The notes under the pieces: generated by a model
Seen by the model: only the letters and a program-made list of their open reading frames with translations
What the model was told of the DNA's origin: nothing
Database searches by the model: none
Made by a program: the position numbers and the translations under genes
Assembly: GCF_003837865.1 (NCBI RefSeq)
Contig: NZ_RQIS01000003.1
Location: 186,001 to 250,000, forward strand
Origin: Paraburkholderia dinghuensis
GTDB taxonomy: Bacteria > Pseudomonadota > Gammaproteobacteria > Burkholderiales > Burkholderiaceae
Length of the DNA stretch: 64,000 nt
Direction of reading: 5' to 3'
In this document: piece after piece, positions 56,013 to 64,000 of the stretch
How positions within the stretch are numbered: position 1 is the first letter of the stretch
How the letters are laid out: each line of letters begins with the position of its first letter

Positions 56013-58328
56013 ATGGACGATCTTTTTGCTGAAGTGACTGGCGGCGCCGAAGGCGACACGCTCACGCTCGGCCATTACGCGGAGCGCGCGTACCTCGACT
56101 ACGCGGTGAGCGTCGTGAAGGGCCGCGCGCTGCCCGATGTCTGCGACGGCCAGAAGCCGGTGCAGCGGCGCATTCTCTTTGCGATGAACGAGATGGGCCT
56201 CGGCGACAACGCCAAGCCCGTGAAGTCGGCACGCGTGGTGGGCGACGTGCTCGGTAAATACCATCCGCACGGCGACCAGTCGGCGTATGACGCGCTCGTG
56301 CGTCTCGCGCAGGACTTCTCGATGCGCTATCCGCTCATCGACGGCCAGGGCAATTTCGGCTCGCGCGACGGTGACGGCGCAGCGGCCATGCGTTACACGG
56401 AAGCGCGCCTCACGCCCATCGCGAAGCTGCTGCTCGATGAAATCGACATGGGTACCGTCGATTTCATGGCGAACTACGATGGCTCGTTCCAGGAACCGAA
56501 GACGCTGCCGGCGCGCCTGCCGATGCTTCTGCTGAACGGTGCATCGGGCATCGCAGTGGGTCTCGCCACTGAGATTCCTTCGCACAACCTGCGCGAAGTC
56601 GCGGCGGCGGCTGTCGCGATGATTCGTAATCCGAATCTTTCGCACGCCGAGATCATGGAGCGGTTGCCGGGGCCGGACTTCCCGGGCGGCGGCCAGATCA
56701 TATCGAGCGAAGCGGAGATCGCGGCGGCCTACGAAACGGGACGCGGCAGCCTCAAGGTGCGCGCGCGCTGGAAGATCGAGGATCTCGCGCGCGGCCAGTG
56801 GCAACTGGTGGTCACCGAACTGCCGCCGAACACGTCATGCCAGAAGGTGCTCGAAGAGATCGAGGAGCTGACGAACCCGAAACTCAAGCTCGGCAAAAAG
56901 ACCCTCACGCCCGAGCAGTTGCAGAACAAGCAGTCGATGCTCGCGCTGCTCGACGCCGTGCGCGACGAGTCGGGCAAGGACGCACCTGTGCGTCTCGTGT
57001 TCGAGCCGAAGACGAGCCGCATCGACCAGACCGAATTCGTGACTTCGCTGCTCGCGAACACGAGCCTCGAATCGAACGCATCGCTCAATCTCGTCATGGT
57101 CGGCGCGGACGGCCGGCCGCGTCAGAAGGGCATCAGCGAGATCCTGTACGAGTGGATCGGCTATCGCTTCGCGACGGTCACGCGCCGCACGAAGCACCGT
57201 CTGATGAAGGTCGACGATCGCATCCACATCCTCGAAGGGCGGATGATCGTCTTCCTCAACATCGACGAAGTCATCCGCATCATCCGCGAGTCGGACGAGC
57301 CGAAGACGGCGCTCATGAGCGCATTCGGGCTTTCGGAGCGCCAGGCCGAAGACATCCTCGAAATCCGTCTGCGCCAGTTGGCGCGGCTCGAGAAGATCAA
57401 GATCGAGAAGGAACTCGAGGAGCTGCGCGACGAGAAGGCGAAGCTCGAAGAGCTGCTCGCAAACGAGTCGTCGATGAAGCGGCTCATCGTGAAGGAAATC
57501 GAAGGCGACGCGAAGCAGTACGGCGACGACCGCCGCACGCTGATCCAGCAGGAAAAACGCGCGTCCTTCGAGGTGCGCGTGGTGGACGAGCCGGTCACCG
57601 TGGTCGTGTCGCAGAAGGGCTGGGTGCGCGCGTTGAAGGGCCACGGGCTCGACCAGCAGGGCTTCACGTTCAAGGCCGGCGACGCGCTCTACGCGGCGTT
57701 CCAGTGCCGCACGCCCGACCTGCTCGTCGCGTGGGGCAGCAACGGCCGCGTCTATTCGGTTGCCGTGGCGCTTCTGCCAGGCGGGCGCGGCGATGGCGTG
57801 CCGGTTACGTCGCTGATCGAACTCGAAGCGGGCACGCACCTGCTGCACTACTACGCGGCGGGTGAGAACCAGCAACTGCTGCTCGCGTCGAGCAACGGCT
57901 TCGGCTTCATCGCGACGATCGAAAACATGAAGAGCCGCGTGAAGGCGGGCAAGTCGTTCATGACGATCGACGAAGGCGCCCTGCCGCTCGCACCGATGCC
58001 GATGTTGCCCGGTGCCATCCAGGTGGCGTGTCTTTCGTCGGGTGGGCGTCTGCTCGTGTTCGGCCTCGACGAGATGAAGACGCTCTCGGCGGGCGGCCGC
58101 GGTGTGACGCTGATGCAACTCGACGACAATGAAAAGCTCGTGCAGGCGCTCGCGATCAGCTCGGCGGGCGTGGTGCTGACCGGCACGGGCCGCGGCGGCA
58201 AGCCGGGCGAGGATCTGATGGCGGGGCCGGTGCTTGCGCCGCAGATCGGCAAACGCGCGCGCAAGGGTCGCGTACCGGACTCGAAGCTCAAGCAGATCGC
58301 GGCGTTGCGTCCGGTTCTGCCGCAGTAA
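56013..58328 (+). CDS. parC: DNA topoisomerase IV subunit A
   Basis: 771 residues, DNA-cutting subunit. Catalytic Tyr128 in [31 protein letters not shown] is the quinolone-determining region, with Gln89 where E. coli ParC has Ser80. After the winged-helix/tower part and coiled coil ([20 protein letters not shown]), a beta-pinwheel carboxy-terminal domain contains [13 protein letters not shown] and [11 protein letters not shown]. It forms the heterotetramer with ParE encoded just upstream. Confidence 0.96.
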   Translation: MDDLFAEVTGGAEGDTLTLGHYAERAYLDYAVSVVKGRALPDVCDGQKPVQRRILFAMNEMGLGDNAKPVKSARVVGDVLGKYHPHGDQSAYDALVRLAQDFSMRYPLIDGQGNFGSRDGDGAAAMRYTEARLTPIAKLLLDEIDMGTVDFMANYDGSFQEPKTLPARLPMLLLNGASGIAVGLATEIPSHNLREVAAAAVAMIRNPNLSHAEIMERLPGPDFPGGGQIISSEAEIAAAYETGRGSLKVRARWKIEDLARGQWQLVVTELPPNTSCQKVLEEIEELTNPKLKLGKKTLTPEQLQNKQSMLALLDAVRDESGKDAPVRLVFEPKTSRIDQTEFVTSLLANTSLESNASLNLVMVGADGRPRQKGISEILYEWIGYRFATVTRRTKHRLMKVDDRIHILEGRMIVFLNIDEVIRIIRESDEPKTALMSAFGLSERQAEDILEIRLRQLARLEKIKIEKELEELRDEKAKLEELLANESSMKRLIVKEIEGDAKQYGDDRRTLIQQEKRASFEVRVVDEPVTVVVSQKGWVRALKGHGLDQQGFTFKAGDALYAAFQCRTPDLLVAWGSNGRVYSVAVALLPGGRGDGVPVTSLIELEAGTHLLHYYAAGENQQLLLASSNGFGFIATIENMKSRVKAGKSFMTIDEGALPLAPMPMLPGAIQVACLSSGGRLLVFGLDEMKTLSAGGRGVTLMQLDDNEKLVQALAISSAGVVLTGTGRGGKPGEDLMAGPVLAPQIGKRARKGRVPDSKLKQIAALRPVLPQ

Positions 58329-58376
58329 GGCGCGCAATGTAGCTATGAGCGCCGCGTGAAATTATCGTGCGCAGTC

Positions 58377-58399
58377 GGGTGCGCGCCTTGAGCGCACCC
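58377..58399. repeat. 8-bp hairpin after parC
   Basis: GGGTGCGC (58377-58384) pairs exactly with GCGCACCC (58392-58399). No T run follows; it could be a weak transcription stop or simply the leader of the next gene. Confidence 0.5.
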
Positions 58400-58437
58400 G
58401 CCGCGCCGTCCCATTACGACAAAAAGGAATCTGAAGC

Positions 58438-58896
58438 ATGGGTTACGCGATGGAAATTGCGCTGTTCGCGCATCTGCTGAGTGTTGCCGTCTGGGTGGGC
58501 GGCATGGTGTTCGCGCACTTCTGCCTGCGCCCCGGGCTCGCAGATCTCGCGCCGCAGTTGCGGCTGCCGCTCTGGGAGTCGGTGTTCGGCAGCTTCTTCA
58601 ACTGGATTGGGGGCGCCGTGATCGTGATTCTGGTCAGCGGTGGCTTCATGCTGATGGAGTTCGGCGGCGCCAACGCCGCCTGGCAACTGAACACCATGGC
58701 CGCGCTCGGCTCGGTGATGATGCTGATCTACGGCCACATCCGGTTCGCTGTTTTTCCGCGCATTCGCCGCGCCGTGCAGTCGCAGAGCTGGCCCGAAGGC
58801 GCGCAAGCCGTGAACACGGTGCGCCGGCTCGTGGTCGTCAATCTCGTGCTCGGCGTCGTGACGATCGGCGTCGCGGTATTGGCGCGCGGGTACTAA
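58438..58896 (+). CDS. CopD-domain-like four-helix membrane protein
   Basis: 152 residues, four predicted helices. HLLSVAVWVGGMVFAHFCLRP is the typical first helix of CopD/YkoY-like proteins (His and Trp-Val-Gly-Gly). NWIGGAVIVILVSGG, MAALGSVMMLIYGHIRFAVF and VNLVLGVVTIGVAVLARGY follow. Possible metal or heme handling through the helix-1 His; not proven. Start ATG 9 bp after an AAGGA site. Confidence 0.85.
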   Translation: MGYAMEIALFAHLLSVAVWVGGMVFAHFCLRPGLADLAPQLRLPLWESVFGSFFNWIGGAVIVILVSGGFMLMEFGGANAAWQLNTMAALGSVMMLIYGHIRFAVFPRIRRAVQSQSWPEGAQAVNTVRRLVVVNLVLGVVTIGVAVLARGY

Positions 58897-58963
58897 GCTT
58901 CTTCCTTGATCGAGCAGTAGGTCGCGCGGCGCTGCCCACAAGCGCGTCGAGCGCCACCCACAT

Positions 58964-61360
58964 TTAGCCGGAATGCGGCGCGTCGCTCAGGCGCTCGCTC
59001 TGTCCGCTGTGTCTGTTGCGTTCGGCCGTGTCCCCGCCATGCGCGCTCGCGCATACGCCGAATCGTTCGATCAGCGCGCCTATGCCTTCCACCGGTACGG
59101 GACGCGAAAACAGGTAGCCCTGTGCCTCGATCGGCCCGAGCGCCGAAAGCCATGCGATCTGCTCCTCGGTCTCCGTGCCTTCGACGACCACCGTCAGTCC
59201 GAGCGAGCGCGCAAGATTCACGATCGCCGAGACCATCATGCAGACGCTGCGGTCGGCGGGAATCGCCTGCACGAACGAGCGGTCCACCTTGAGCGTATCG
59301 ACTGCGAAGCGGTTCAGATACGAGAGCGACGAGTAGCCCGTGCCGAAGTCGTCGAGGGCCACGCGCACGCCAAGGCGCTTTAGCGCGAAGATCTTCTCGG
59401 AGACGAGTTCGGGGTACTCCATCATCGCCGTTTCGGTGATCTCCAGTTCGAGCCGGTGCGCGGCGACGCCCGATTCCTCGATCGCGCGCGTGACCGTTTC
59501 GTAGAGATCGCCGCGCCAGAACTGGACCGCTGAGATATTGATGGCCAGCGTGAGCGTTTCATAGCCCTGTTGTTGCCACTGCGCGAGCTGCGCGCAGGCC
59601 GAACGGATCACGAAATCGCCGATGGGCACGATGAGGCCGGTCGATTCGGCGACGGGAATGAATTCGTTTGCGGCAATGAGCCCGTACTGCGGATGGGTCC
59701 AGCGCACGAGCGCCTCGAAGCCCGTAATGCAGCGCCGCCGTAGATCGATCTTCGGCTGGTAAGCGAGGAACAGCTGACCTTCGGCGAGCGCCACGCGTAA
59801 TTGCTGCTCCCACTTCATCAAATGGTCGGCGCGATGTGCGAGTTGCGGCGAGTAGAAGCGGAAGCAGTTGCGGCCCGCTTCCTTCGCGGCGTACATCGCG
59901 AGATCGGCCTTTTTCAGCATATCGATTTCGCTTTCGTGCGCGACTGAGTAGAGCGCGATGCCGGTGCTCGCGTGCAGCACGAACGCGCTGCCGCGCACTT
60001 CGAAGGGCTGCGTGAACGCTGCGCTGGTCGCTTCCGCGATCGCGATCGCACGATTCTCGATGTCGTCGCCCTTGACGATCACGACGAACTCGTCGCCGCC
60101 GATGCGCGCGAGCGTGCCACCCCCGCCCACGGCGTCGGCAAGACGCGCCGAACTCATCTGCAGCACGATGTCACCGGCGTTGTGGCCGAGCGTGTCGTTG
60201 ACGGTCTTGAAGTTGTCGAGGTCGATGAAGAGGATCGCAAGGCGTCCGACGTTGCCCGGCTGCGAGACCTCATGGCGCAACTGCTGCAATGTGGCGTAGC
60301 GGTTGGGCAGGCCGGTCAGCAGGTCGTACTGCACGAGTTGCGACATCTCGCGCTCGCGCCCGAGCAGCTTGCCGATGAGTCCCGTCGCGACCGCGAAGAA
60401 CGACAGCATGGCGAGCGAGATGAACGTCGCCATGAGCAGATAGACGTCGCGCGTGTGGTTGTAGTCGCTGAACTCTTCGGCATGCGAAAGACCGACGAGC
60501 ACGCCGAGCGGATAGCCGTCGATATGCCGGTACGACACGATGCGCTTGACGTGGTCGAGCGGGTCGTCGTAAGTCCCGGAGACGTGTTCGGAGATCGGGT
60601 ACTCGCCGCTCGCGGAGAACGTGCCGTTCGCGCGTTCTGCGATGCCGGTGCGGCGGGCCAGCACCGTGCCCGTGTCGGAGATCACGGCGATCACGCCTTC
60701 GCGCCCGATGGCCGCGTTGTTGTAGAAGTCGCTCGTAAAGTAGCTCGGGTCTTCGGAGACCACCACGACGCCCGCGAACGAGCCGTCGGGATGGTTGAGC
60801 CGGCGTGTCATCTGCAGCGTCCACTGGCCGGACAAACGGCCGAGCACCGGTTTGCTGATAAAGAGCTGGTCGTCGTTCTCGTGCTCGTGCACGCGGAAGT
60901 GTTCGCGATCGGAGAGATCGATCGGCTTCGGGTTCGGCTCCGCAGTGCTCGCCATGAGCCGGCCGTGTTCGTCGATGAGCGAGACCTGCACGAGCGAGTC
61001 GCTCTGCACGACGCCCTTTTCGACCGTGTTCGCAAGATTGAAATGCTCCGGCGATTTCTCGAATTCGTACTTCACGAAGCGCGTGATCTGGTCGACCTGA
61101 TGGATCGCCTTGACCGTATGTTGTTCGAGCGCCGCCGAGAGGAGCGCTGCGGACGCGGTGGCCTCGCGCATCGTCGATTCTTTTTCGACGGAGAGGCGCA
61201 CGAAGATCACGGCCCACAGCAGCACGAGCACGAGGAGGCCGAGGATCGGGATTGCCAGAAGCGTGCGCGGGCGCGCGATGATGGGAGCGGGCGTTGCATG
61301 CAGGCCCGCTCCGCGGGAGAACGGACTGCGGCCAGCGCTCATCTCGACCGCCTCGCGCAT
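58964..61360 (-). CDS. Cache-GGDEF-EAL protein (cyclic-di-GMP signalling)
   Basis: 798 residues, inner membrane. Helix 1 (32-56), a periplasmic dCache sensor (~60-300), helix 2 (~318-345), GGDEF domain (~360-525) with an intact RIGGDEF active site, EAL domain (~540-780) with EALVRW, the ITETAMME glutamate and DDFGTGYSSL. Both catalytic motifs look intact, so it may make and degrade c-di-GMP in response to a small ligand. No effector gene is adjacent. Confidence 0.95.
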   Translation of the reverse strand: MREAVEMSAGRSPFSRGAGLHATPAPIIARPRTLLAIPILGLLVLVLLWAVIFVRLSVEKESTMREATASAALLSAALEQHTVKAIHQVDQITRFVKYEFEKSPEHFNLANTVEKGVVQSDSLVQVSLIDEHGRLMASTAEPNPKPIDLSDREHFRVHEHENDDQLFISKPVLGRLSGQWTLQMTRRLNHPDGSFAGVVVVSEDPSYFTSDFYNNAAIGREGVIAVISDTGTVLARRTGIAERANGTFSASGEYPISEHVSGTYDDPLDHVKRIVSYRHIDGYPLGVLVGLSHAEEFSDYNHTRDVYLLMATFISLAMLSFFAVATGLIGKLLGREREMSQLVQYDLLTGLPNRYATLQQLRHEVSQPGNVGRLAILFIDLDNFKTVNDTLGHNAGDIVLQMSSARLADAVGGGGTLARIGGDEFVVIVKGDDIENRAIAIAEATSAAFTQPFEVRGSAFVLHASTGIALYSVAHESEIDMLKKADLAMYAAKEAGRNCFRFYSPQLAHRADHLMKWEQQLRVALAEGQLFLAYQPKIDLRRRCITGFEALVRWTHPQYGLIAANEFIPVAESTGLIVPIGDFVIRSACAQLAQWQQQGYETLTLAINISAVQFWRGDLYETVTRAIEESGVAAHRLELEITETAMMEYPELVSEKIFALKRLGVRVALDDFGTGYSSLSYLNRFAVDTLKVDRSFVQAIPADRSVCMMVSAIVNLARSLGLTVVVEGTETEEQIAWLSALGPIEAQGYLFSRPVPVEGIGALIERFGVCASAHGGDTAERNRHSGQSERLSDAPHSG

Positions 61361-61671
61361 GACTCACCGTGCCGCGGGTGCGGCGGCCGGGACGGCAACG
61401 TGGCGCTCGGACTTGTCGGCGGCATGCTGGGCGGGACGGCTGAGGAAGGCGCGCAGGACGTGCGCGAAGCGATGGCATCAGCCGCCTTTCAGCGCCCGAT
61501 GCGACCGTTCGATATTAAAGGTTGGGAATAGTTTACGGAAGCGCTTGCGCCTCAGGTAATACGCGAGTTTCGTTGCCGCGCGGGCCGTTGCGGCGATACG
61601 CGGAGCATAAATGAGCGATGGCGCATAAGCCGACGCCTGTCGCTGCAGAGGCGCGAGGCGTCGACGCTTGC
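61361..61671. other. Intergenic region
   Basis: 311 bp between two minus-strand genes. It must hold the promoter of the GGDEF-EAL gene. No motif recognised. Confidence 0.5.
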
Positions 61672-62547
61672 TCAGGGCAGGCAGCAGGTACCGTCGACGA
61701 TCGTGACCGACGTACCGCCGATCCACACCCGGCCGCTGTCCTCGTAGTCAACTGTGACGCGGCCATCGCGCCCCATCACGGTGCCCTGGCGCACGGTGTA
61801 GTGTGCGCCGGGTCGACGGTTTTGCTGATCGAGCAGCATGGCGATAGCGGCGTTGGCGCTGCCCGTGACGGGGTCTTCGCCCTTGCCGAGGCCCGTCATC
61901 AGGCAACGGACCTCGAACGTGGCCGGGCCGCCCGCCGCGTGCGGTCCATAGGCGGCGAGGCCTTGTGCGCCGACGCCCTCGGCGATCGCCGCGAAGGCCT
62001 CCATGTCGGGGTCGAGCGCGAGTACGGCATCGGCGGACGCGAGGCGCACGACGAGCCACGGCGCGCCGTTGTCGACGCCACACGGCGCCGCGTCGAAATC
62101 GATTGCATCCGAGCGCAATGCGGCGCGCAGTGCGTCGTACTGCGCGGGCGGCAGTGGGCTCACACGCGCGGGCGGCGCGGCGAATGCCCAGGCACCCTCC
62201 TTGCGTTCGGCCAGTTCGACGAGACCGGCGCCGCACTCCTGCACGAGGCGTCTCGGCGTCTTCGGTCGATAGCCGCTTTCGAGCAGGGCGTGCGCGGTGC
62301 CGAGTGTCGGATGTCCGGCGAAGGGCAGCTCGCCGCACGTCGTGAAGATGCGCACGCGGTAGTCGGCGCGTGCGTCGGTGGGCGACAAGAGGAAGGTGGT
62401 CTCGGAGAGATTGGTCCAGCGTGCGATGGCTTGCATCTGCGCGGTTTCGAGGCCGTCGGCGTCGAATACCACGGCGAGCGGATTGCCCTTGAACGGCACC
62501 GGCGTGAACACGTCGACCTGTTTGAAGCGGACGCTGCGATTAGTCAT
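61672..62547 (-). CDS. PhzF-family epimerase/isomerase-like protein
   Basis: 291 residues from ATG at 62547. FKQVDVFTPVPFKGNPLAVV is the family opening, the catalytic Glu lies in NLSETTFLL, FAGHPTLGTAH is the second signature and GKGEDPVTGSANAA the third. The fold is two diaminopimelate-epimerase-like halves. The physiological substrate in most bacteria is unknown; no phenazine genes are here. Confidence 0.93.
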   Translation of the reverse strand: MTNRSVRFKQVDVFTPVPFKGNPLAVVFDADGLETAQMQAIARWTNLSETTFLLSPTDARADYRVRIFTTCGELPFAGHPTLGTAHALLESGYRPKTPRRLVQECGAGLVELAERKEGAWAFAAPPARVSPLPPAQYDALRAALRSDAIDFDAAPCGVDNGAPWLVVRLASADAVLALDPDMEAFAAIAEGVGAQGLAAYGPHAAGGPATFEVRCLMTGLGKGEDPVTGSANAAIAMLLDQQNRRPGAHYTVRQGTVMGRDGRVTVDYEDSGRVWIGGTSVTIVDGTCCLP

Positions 62548-62675
62548 GGCAGTGTGGAGTGAAGGCGTAAAAGAAAGGCCCGCGCACGGGGCGCCGTGGG
62601 CGGCCCGCACGCGGGCCGCATGCAGTCAAACCGGTGGGCGTCGCAGGAGCGCGAGGCCCGGAAGCCGATCGACGT

Positions 62676-63140
62676 TTATTCGACTTCGGCAATCAGCTCG
62701 ATCTCGACGCACGCGCCGAGCGGAATCTGCGCCACGCCGAACGCCGATCGCGCGTGCTTGCCCTTTTCGCCGAACACGTCGGCGATCAGTTCCGATGCGC
62801 CGTTCGTGACGATGTGTTGTTCGGTGAACGTGAGCGTCGAGTTTACGAGGCTCATGACCTTGACGACGCGCTTGACCTTGTTGAGGTCGCCGGTGTGGGC
62901 ATGCAGCGTGGCGATCAGGTCGATCGCGATCGAACGTGCGGCGGCCTTGCCTTCTTCGGTGGTCAGGTTGTCGCCCAGCTTGCCGGCCCACACCTTGCCA
63001 TCCTTCCTGGCGATGTGACCGGAGAGGTACACCGTGTTGCCGCTCTGTGCGCTCATCACGTAGGCCGCGGCGGGCGCGCCGGCCTGCGGCAAGGTGATGC
63101 CAAGCTGTTCGAGACGATCGTAAACGTTGATGTCGGCCAT
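62676..63140 (-). CDS. RidA/YjgF-family protein, long form
   Basis: 154 residues from ATG at 63140. VYLSGHIARKDGKVWAGKLG, IDLIATLHAHTGDLNKVKRV and HARSAFGVAQIPLGACVEIE are family segments; the Arg in HARSAFGV corresponds to the iminase Arg of RidA. About 25 residues longer than E. coli RidA at the amino end (a COG0251 subgroup). It probably removes reactive enamine/imine intermediates; the aminotransferase gene just upstream (same strand, 67 bp) makes a functional pair plausible. Confidence 0.9.
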   Translation of the reverse strand: MADINVYDRLEQLGITLPQAGAPAAAYVMSAQSGNTVYLSGHIARKDGKVWAGKLGDNLTTEEGKAAARSIAIDLIATLHAHTGDLNKVKRVVKVMSLVNSTLTFTEQHIVTNGASELIADVFGEKGKHARSAFGVAQIPLGACVEIELIAEVE

Positions 63141-63207
63141 GTTCGGAAATCCTCGTGCGAGAAATATAAGTACGAAAACGTGTGTGCCGGTCGACGGGTG
63201 CGCGACT

Positions 63208-64000
63208 TCAGGCGCGCGCACGGATCAGTGCGCCGAGCCTTGCGATGCCTTCGTCGATCTTTTCGGGCGGCACCGTGACGAACGACAGGCGCAGTGTATT
63301 GTGTCGCGCCTCATTCGCAAAGAACGGCGCGCCGGGCACGAACGCCACGTTTTGCGCGATGGCTTCGTCGAGTAGCTTCATGCTGTCGATTCGCGCGGGC
63401 AGATTCACCCAGATGAACATGCCGCCTTCAGGCCGGTTCCAGCTTACGCCCTCGGGCATGTAGCGCGCGAGCGCGGTATGCATCGCCTCGCACTGGTCGC
63501 GGTAGAGCGCGCGGATCTTCGGCACATGCGTATCGAGGAAGCCGTCTTTGACGACCTCGTGGACGATGCGTTGCGTGAAGCTCGGCGTGTGCAGATCGGC
63601 CGCTTGCTTGGCTTGCACGAGTTTGAAGTGCAGCGCTTCGGGCGCGACGATGTAGCCCACGCGCAGGCCCGGCGCCAGCACCTTCGAGAACGAGCCGAGA
63701 TGGACGATGTGCTCCGGTGCCATTGAGAGCAGCGTCGGCAGCGGTTGGCCCGCGTAGTCGAGCGCGCCGTAAGGATCGTCCTCGATCACCGGGAACGGCG
63801 CGCGCAATGCGTACGCCGCGAGCGCTTCGCGACGCGCGAGCGGCAGGCGGCGGCCCGTCGGGTTCTGAAAATTCGGAATCGCGTAGAGCAGGCGCGCGCC
63901 GGCGGTCAGTTCGGGCGTGAGACCTTCGGGGACGAGGCCGAGGTCGTCGGACGGTACCTGCACGTAGCGCGGCTCGAAGAGCGAAAACGACTGGAGCGCG
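63208..64000 (-). CDS. PLP-dependent aminotransferase (class I/II), 5' end outside window
   Basis: The carboxy-terminal ~264 residues are visible; the frame is open to the window end. AIPNFQNPTGRRLPLARRE, VIEDDPYGALDY (PLP-contacting Asp/Tyr) and LGSFSKVLAPGLRVGYI (Schiff-base Lys) then RPEGGMFIWV and the late Arg in LRLSFV are intact. The pattern fits 2-aminoadipate/MocR-like aminotransferases. Any regulatory amino-terminal domain would lie outside. The RidA-like gene follows. Confidence 0.92.
   Translation of the reverse strand, partial: ALQSFSLFEPRYVQVPSDDLGLVPEGLTPELTAGARLLYAIPNFQNPTGRRLPLARREALAAYALRAPFPVIEDDPYGALDYAGQPLPTLLSMAPEHIVHLGSFSKVLAPGLRVGYIVAPEALHFKLVQAKQAADLHTPSFTQRIVHEVVKDGFLDTHVPKIRALYRDQCEAMHTALARYMPEGVSWNRPEGGMFIWVNLPARIDSMKLLDEAIAQNVAFVPGAPFFANEARHNTLRLSFVTVPPEKIDEGIARLGALIRARA

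Noticed and set aside
54097..58337. Long frames antisense to parE and parC
   Set aside because: Composition typical of shadows in high-GC DNA; the sense genes are complete topoisomerase IV subunits.

Overview
The window is high-GC DNA from a beta-proteobacterium of the order Burkholderiales, most like Paraburkholderia, Caballeronia or Burkholderia. The evidence is the gene content: a fused hemDX after hemC and before hemY, a dimeric-type nadE beside a PII gene, an OmpC-like trimeric porin, a dcm-vsr pair, an ABC-F gene followed by parE-parC, and a PPC with an alanine/lysine-rich head. Most of the window is ordinary chromosomal housekeeping DNA. Species cannot be fixed from the sequence alone.

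Layout. 1-8664: end of a methyltransferase, ppc (minus), then the tetrapyrrole operon hemC-hemDX-hemY. 8705-11169: an MFS anion symporter and inorganic pyrophosphatase. 11167-15454: a GIY-YIG protein and a FemAB/GNAT-like protein (minus), facing glutamine-dependent NAD synthetase and PII. 15569-19580: a porin and a hisQMP-type amino acid ABC transporter without its binding protein. 20516-24632: a pirin-like dioxygenase, a Spy/CpxP-like periplasmic protein divergent from an OmpR/EnvZ-type two-component system, and a small unknown protein. 25150-28285: a fused two-domain permease and a NitT/TauT-type ATPase.

28286-34250 is an acquired, lower-GC islet. An orphan type VI secretion tip protein VgrG (with a carboxy-terminal extension), an unrecognised cargo-effector candidate and a membrane-anchored Asp-box (BNR) protein, the likely immunity partner, lie almost without spacing. 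The islet is bracketed by the inner ends of two IS3-family remnants in the same orientation.

34254-42410 holds tandem paralogous lipoprotein genes, two sigma-54-dependent activators (one without and one with a receiver domain), three small proteins and otsA behind a sigma-54-like promoter. 42542-47590: a DHA2-type exporter, a PEBP-family protein, vsr and dcm, two small unknown genes and tRNA-Arg(CCT). 47957-49588 encodes an odd protein with an 11-residue repeat array, a glycine-rich spacer and an aspzincin (M35-like) metallopeptidase domain. 50199-64000: a GNAT protein, a rubredoxin, a DUF4399-like protein, uup, parE and parC (with a DnaA-box-like palindrome ahead of parE), a CopD-like membrane protein, a Cache-GGDEF-EAL protein, a PhzF-like protein, a RidA-like protein and the end of a PLP-dependent aminotransferase.

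The best candidates for something undescribed are the VgrG/effector/Asp-box cassette, the repeat-plus-aspzincin protein, the paired CpxR-box-like direct repeats between the Spy-like gene and ompR, and the TTGTCCACA palindrome at parE.
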